DNA of 6,349 bases from Burkholderiales bacterium (GTDB lineage Bacteria; Pseudomonadota; Gammaproteobacteria; Burkholderiales; Burkholderiaceae_D): the NCBI GenBank assembly GCA_028868455.1, contig JAGWUK010000183.1, forward strand, positions 1-6,349, read 5' to 3'. Positions 4,901-6,349 of the stretch are shown one piece after another. The notes under the pieces are model-generated. The model was not told where the DNA came from. It did no database searches and was given only the letters and a program-made list of their open reading frames with translations. The translations under genes and the position numbers were made by a program. How positions within the stretch are numbered: position 1 is the stretch's first letter; every line of letters begins with the position of its first letter.

Positions 4901-6349
4901 ATGCGTCTCGATAAATTAACTACAAAATTGCAGGAAGCATTGGCTGATGCGCAAAGTCAGGCAGTCGGCAATGATAACCAATACATAGAACCTGTGCACG
5001 TTTTGTCGGCATTGATTAATCAGGATGATGGCAGCAGCCGATCATTGCTGCAACGTGCTGGCGTCAACGTCGCCGCACTGAGCAAGGCCCTGGTCGGTGC
5101 GCAGGATCGCTTGCCTAAAGTGACCGGTACTGATGGTCAGGTACAGATAGGCCGCGAATTGACCGGTCTGCTCAATCTGGCAGACAAAGAATCGCAAAAG
5201 CGTGGCGACCAGTTTCTTGCCAGCGAAATGGTCTTGCTTGCCTTGTCCGAGGATAAGTCGGAAGCAGGTAAGCTGGCGCGAGAAAATGGATTAACGCGCA
5301 AAGCGCTGGAAGCCGCCATCGCCGCAGTGCGCGGCGGCGGTAATGTCGATTCGCAGGACGCGGAAGGTCAGCGCGAAGCGCTTAAAAAATACACTTTGGA
5401 TCTGACCGAGCGCGCACGCCTCGGCAAGCTTGATCCGGTGATTGGACGTGACGATGAAATCCGCCGCGCAATCCAGATTTTGCAACGCCGCAGTAAAAAT
5501 AATCCCGTGCTGATCGGTGAGCCTGGTGTCGGTAAAACTGCCATCGTAGAAGGTCTGGCGCAGCGCATTGTCAATGGTGAAGTGCCTGATAGCCTGAAAT
5601 CAAAGCGCGTCTTGTCTCTGGATATGGCTGCTTTACTCGCCGGTGCAAAATATCGTGGCGAATTCGAAGAACGTCTGAAAGCAGTGCTGAAAGAAATTGC
5701 GATGGATGAAGGTCAGACCATCGTTTTCATCGACGAACTGCACACCATGGTCGGCGCTGGCAAGGCAGAAGGCGCAATGGATGCCGGCAATATGCTGAAA
5801 CCGGCTTTGGCGCGCGGCGAGCTGCATTGCGTCGGGGCAACGACACTGGACGAATACCGCAAATACATCGAGAAAGATGCCGCGCTGGAACGTCGTTTCC
5901 AGAAAATCATTGTCGATGAACCGAGCGTCGAAGCAACGATCGCGATTTTGCGTGGCTTGCAGGAAAAATACGAAGTCCATCACGGCGTGGATATTACCGA
6001 TCCGGCGATCGTGGCAGCGGCTGAATTGTCGCATCGCTATATCACCGATCGATTCCTGCCGGATAAAGCGATTGATCTGATCGATGAAGCTGCATCGAAA
6101 ATCAAGATAGAAATCGATTCCAAGCCAGAAGTCATGGATAAGCTTGATCGTCGTCTGATTCAGTTGAAAATCGAGCGCGAAGCGGTCAAGCGCGAAAAAG
6201 ATGAGGCTTCACATAAACGCCTTGGTTTGATTGAAGAAGAAATCGAAAAACTGTCGCGTGAGTACGCCGATCTGGAGGAAATCTGGAAAGCAGAAAAAGC
6301 GACCGTGCAGGGCAGCACGCACATCAAGGAAGAAATCGAAAAAATCCGC
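4901..6349 (+). CDS. clpB: ATP-dependent disaggregase ClpB (Hsp100), 3' end missing
   Basis: Cytoplasmic hexameric AAA+ chaperone that, with DnaK/DnaJ/GrpE, threads aggregated proteins through its pore and frees them for refolding. The visible 483 residues run off the right edge; the full protein is about 860. Order: Clp N-domain (about 1-145), linker, AAA-1 with Walker A GEPGVGKT at 206-213 (Lys212), pore region [10 protein letters not shown], Walker B VFIDE ending at Glu279, arginine fingers in ALERRFQ (Arg331, Arg332), and sensor-2 region [14 protein letters not shown]. The charged coiled-coil M-domain then begins near 409 and is cut by the edge. Motif numbers coincide with E. coli ClpB, so there are no indels up to here. 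MRLDKLT is the usual N-terminus. The M-domain and N-domain rule out ClpA and ClpC-type paralogues. Expression is expected from the upstream heat-shock promoter. The nucleotide-binding residues of AAA-1 are intact; AAA-2 is outside the window. Confidence 0.97.
   Translation, partial: MRLDKLTTKLQEALADAQSQAVGNDNQYIEPVHVLSALINQDDGSSRSLLQRAGVNVAALSKALVGAQDRLPKVTGTDGQVQIGRELTGLLNLADKESQKRGDQFLASEMVLLALSEDKSEAGKLARENGLTRKALEAAIAAVRGGGNVDSQDAEGQREALKKYTLDLTERARLGKLDPVIGRDDEIRRAIQILQRRSKNNPVLIGEPGVGKTAIVEGLAQRIVNGEVPDSLKSKRVLSLDMAALLAGAKYRGEFEERLKAVLKEIAMDEGQTIVFIDELHTMVGAGKAEGAMDAGNMLKPALARGELHCVGATTLDEYRKYIEKDAALERRFQKIIVDEPSVEATIAILRGLQEKYEVHHGVDITDPAIVAAAELSHRYITDRFLPDKAIDLIDEAASKIKIEIDSKPEVMDKLDRRLIQLKIEREAVKREKDEASHKRLGLIEEEIEKLSREYADLEEIWKAEKATVQGSTHIKEEIEKIR

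Noticed and set aside
5633..6034. 133-codon antisense frame within clpB
   Set aside because: It is a shadow of the highly conserved AAA-1 coding sequence.

Overview
The window looks like a chromosomal housekeeping region of a betaproteobacterium, probably Burkholderiales. An Oxalobacteraceae-like genome (Herminiimonas/Collimonas/Undibacterium type) is my guess from protein resemblance and moderate GC, not something the sequence proves. It holds five confident genes. No tRNA, rRNA, CRISPR array, insertion sequence or phage gene was seen.

Layout: (1) 1-822 (+): 3' part of a PBP7-type D-alanyl-D-alanine endopeptidase gene (pbpG), cut by the left edge. (2) 823-919: leader region with an 8-bp perfect hairpin, a second small hairpin and a T6 run. 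(3) 920-3136 (+): TonB-dependent outer-membrane receptor of unknown substrate. (4) 3137-3285: intergenic stretch with a well-placed Shine-Dalgarno, a 21-codon mini-ORF, a strong composite stem-loop inside that mini-ORF and a perfect TATAAT. (5) 3286-4251 (+): proline iminopeptidase (pip), peptidase family S33. (6) 4248-4793 (-): conserved-looking betaproteobacterial protein of unknown function, overlapping the end of pip tail to tail by 4 bp. (7) 4794-4900: divergent control region with a heat-shock (sigma-32-like) promoter, a tandem 8-bp repeat, a 7-bp inverted repeat and a 10-bp palindrome. (8) 4901-6349 (+): 5' two-fifths to one-half of clpB, cut by the right edge inside the middle coiled-coil domain.

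The genes do not form one pathway. pbpG remodels periplasmic murein, the receptor imports an unknown ligand across the outer membrane, pip releases N-terminal proline from peptides in the cytoplasm, and ClpB rescues aggregated proteins under heat stress. No previously undescribed multi-gene system is evident. The most interesting unexplained items are the mini-ORF/stem-loop after the receptor gene, the hairpins in the receptor leader, the repeat-rich clpB promoter region and the unknown gene divergent from clpB.
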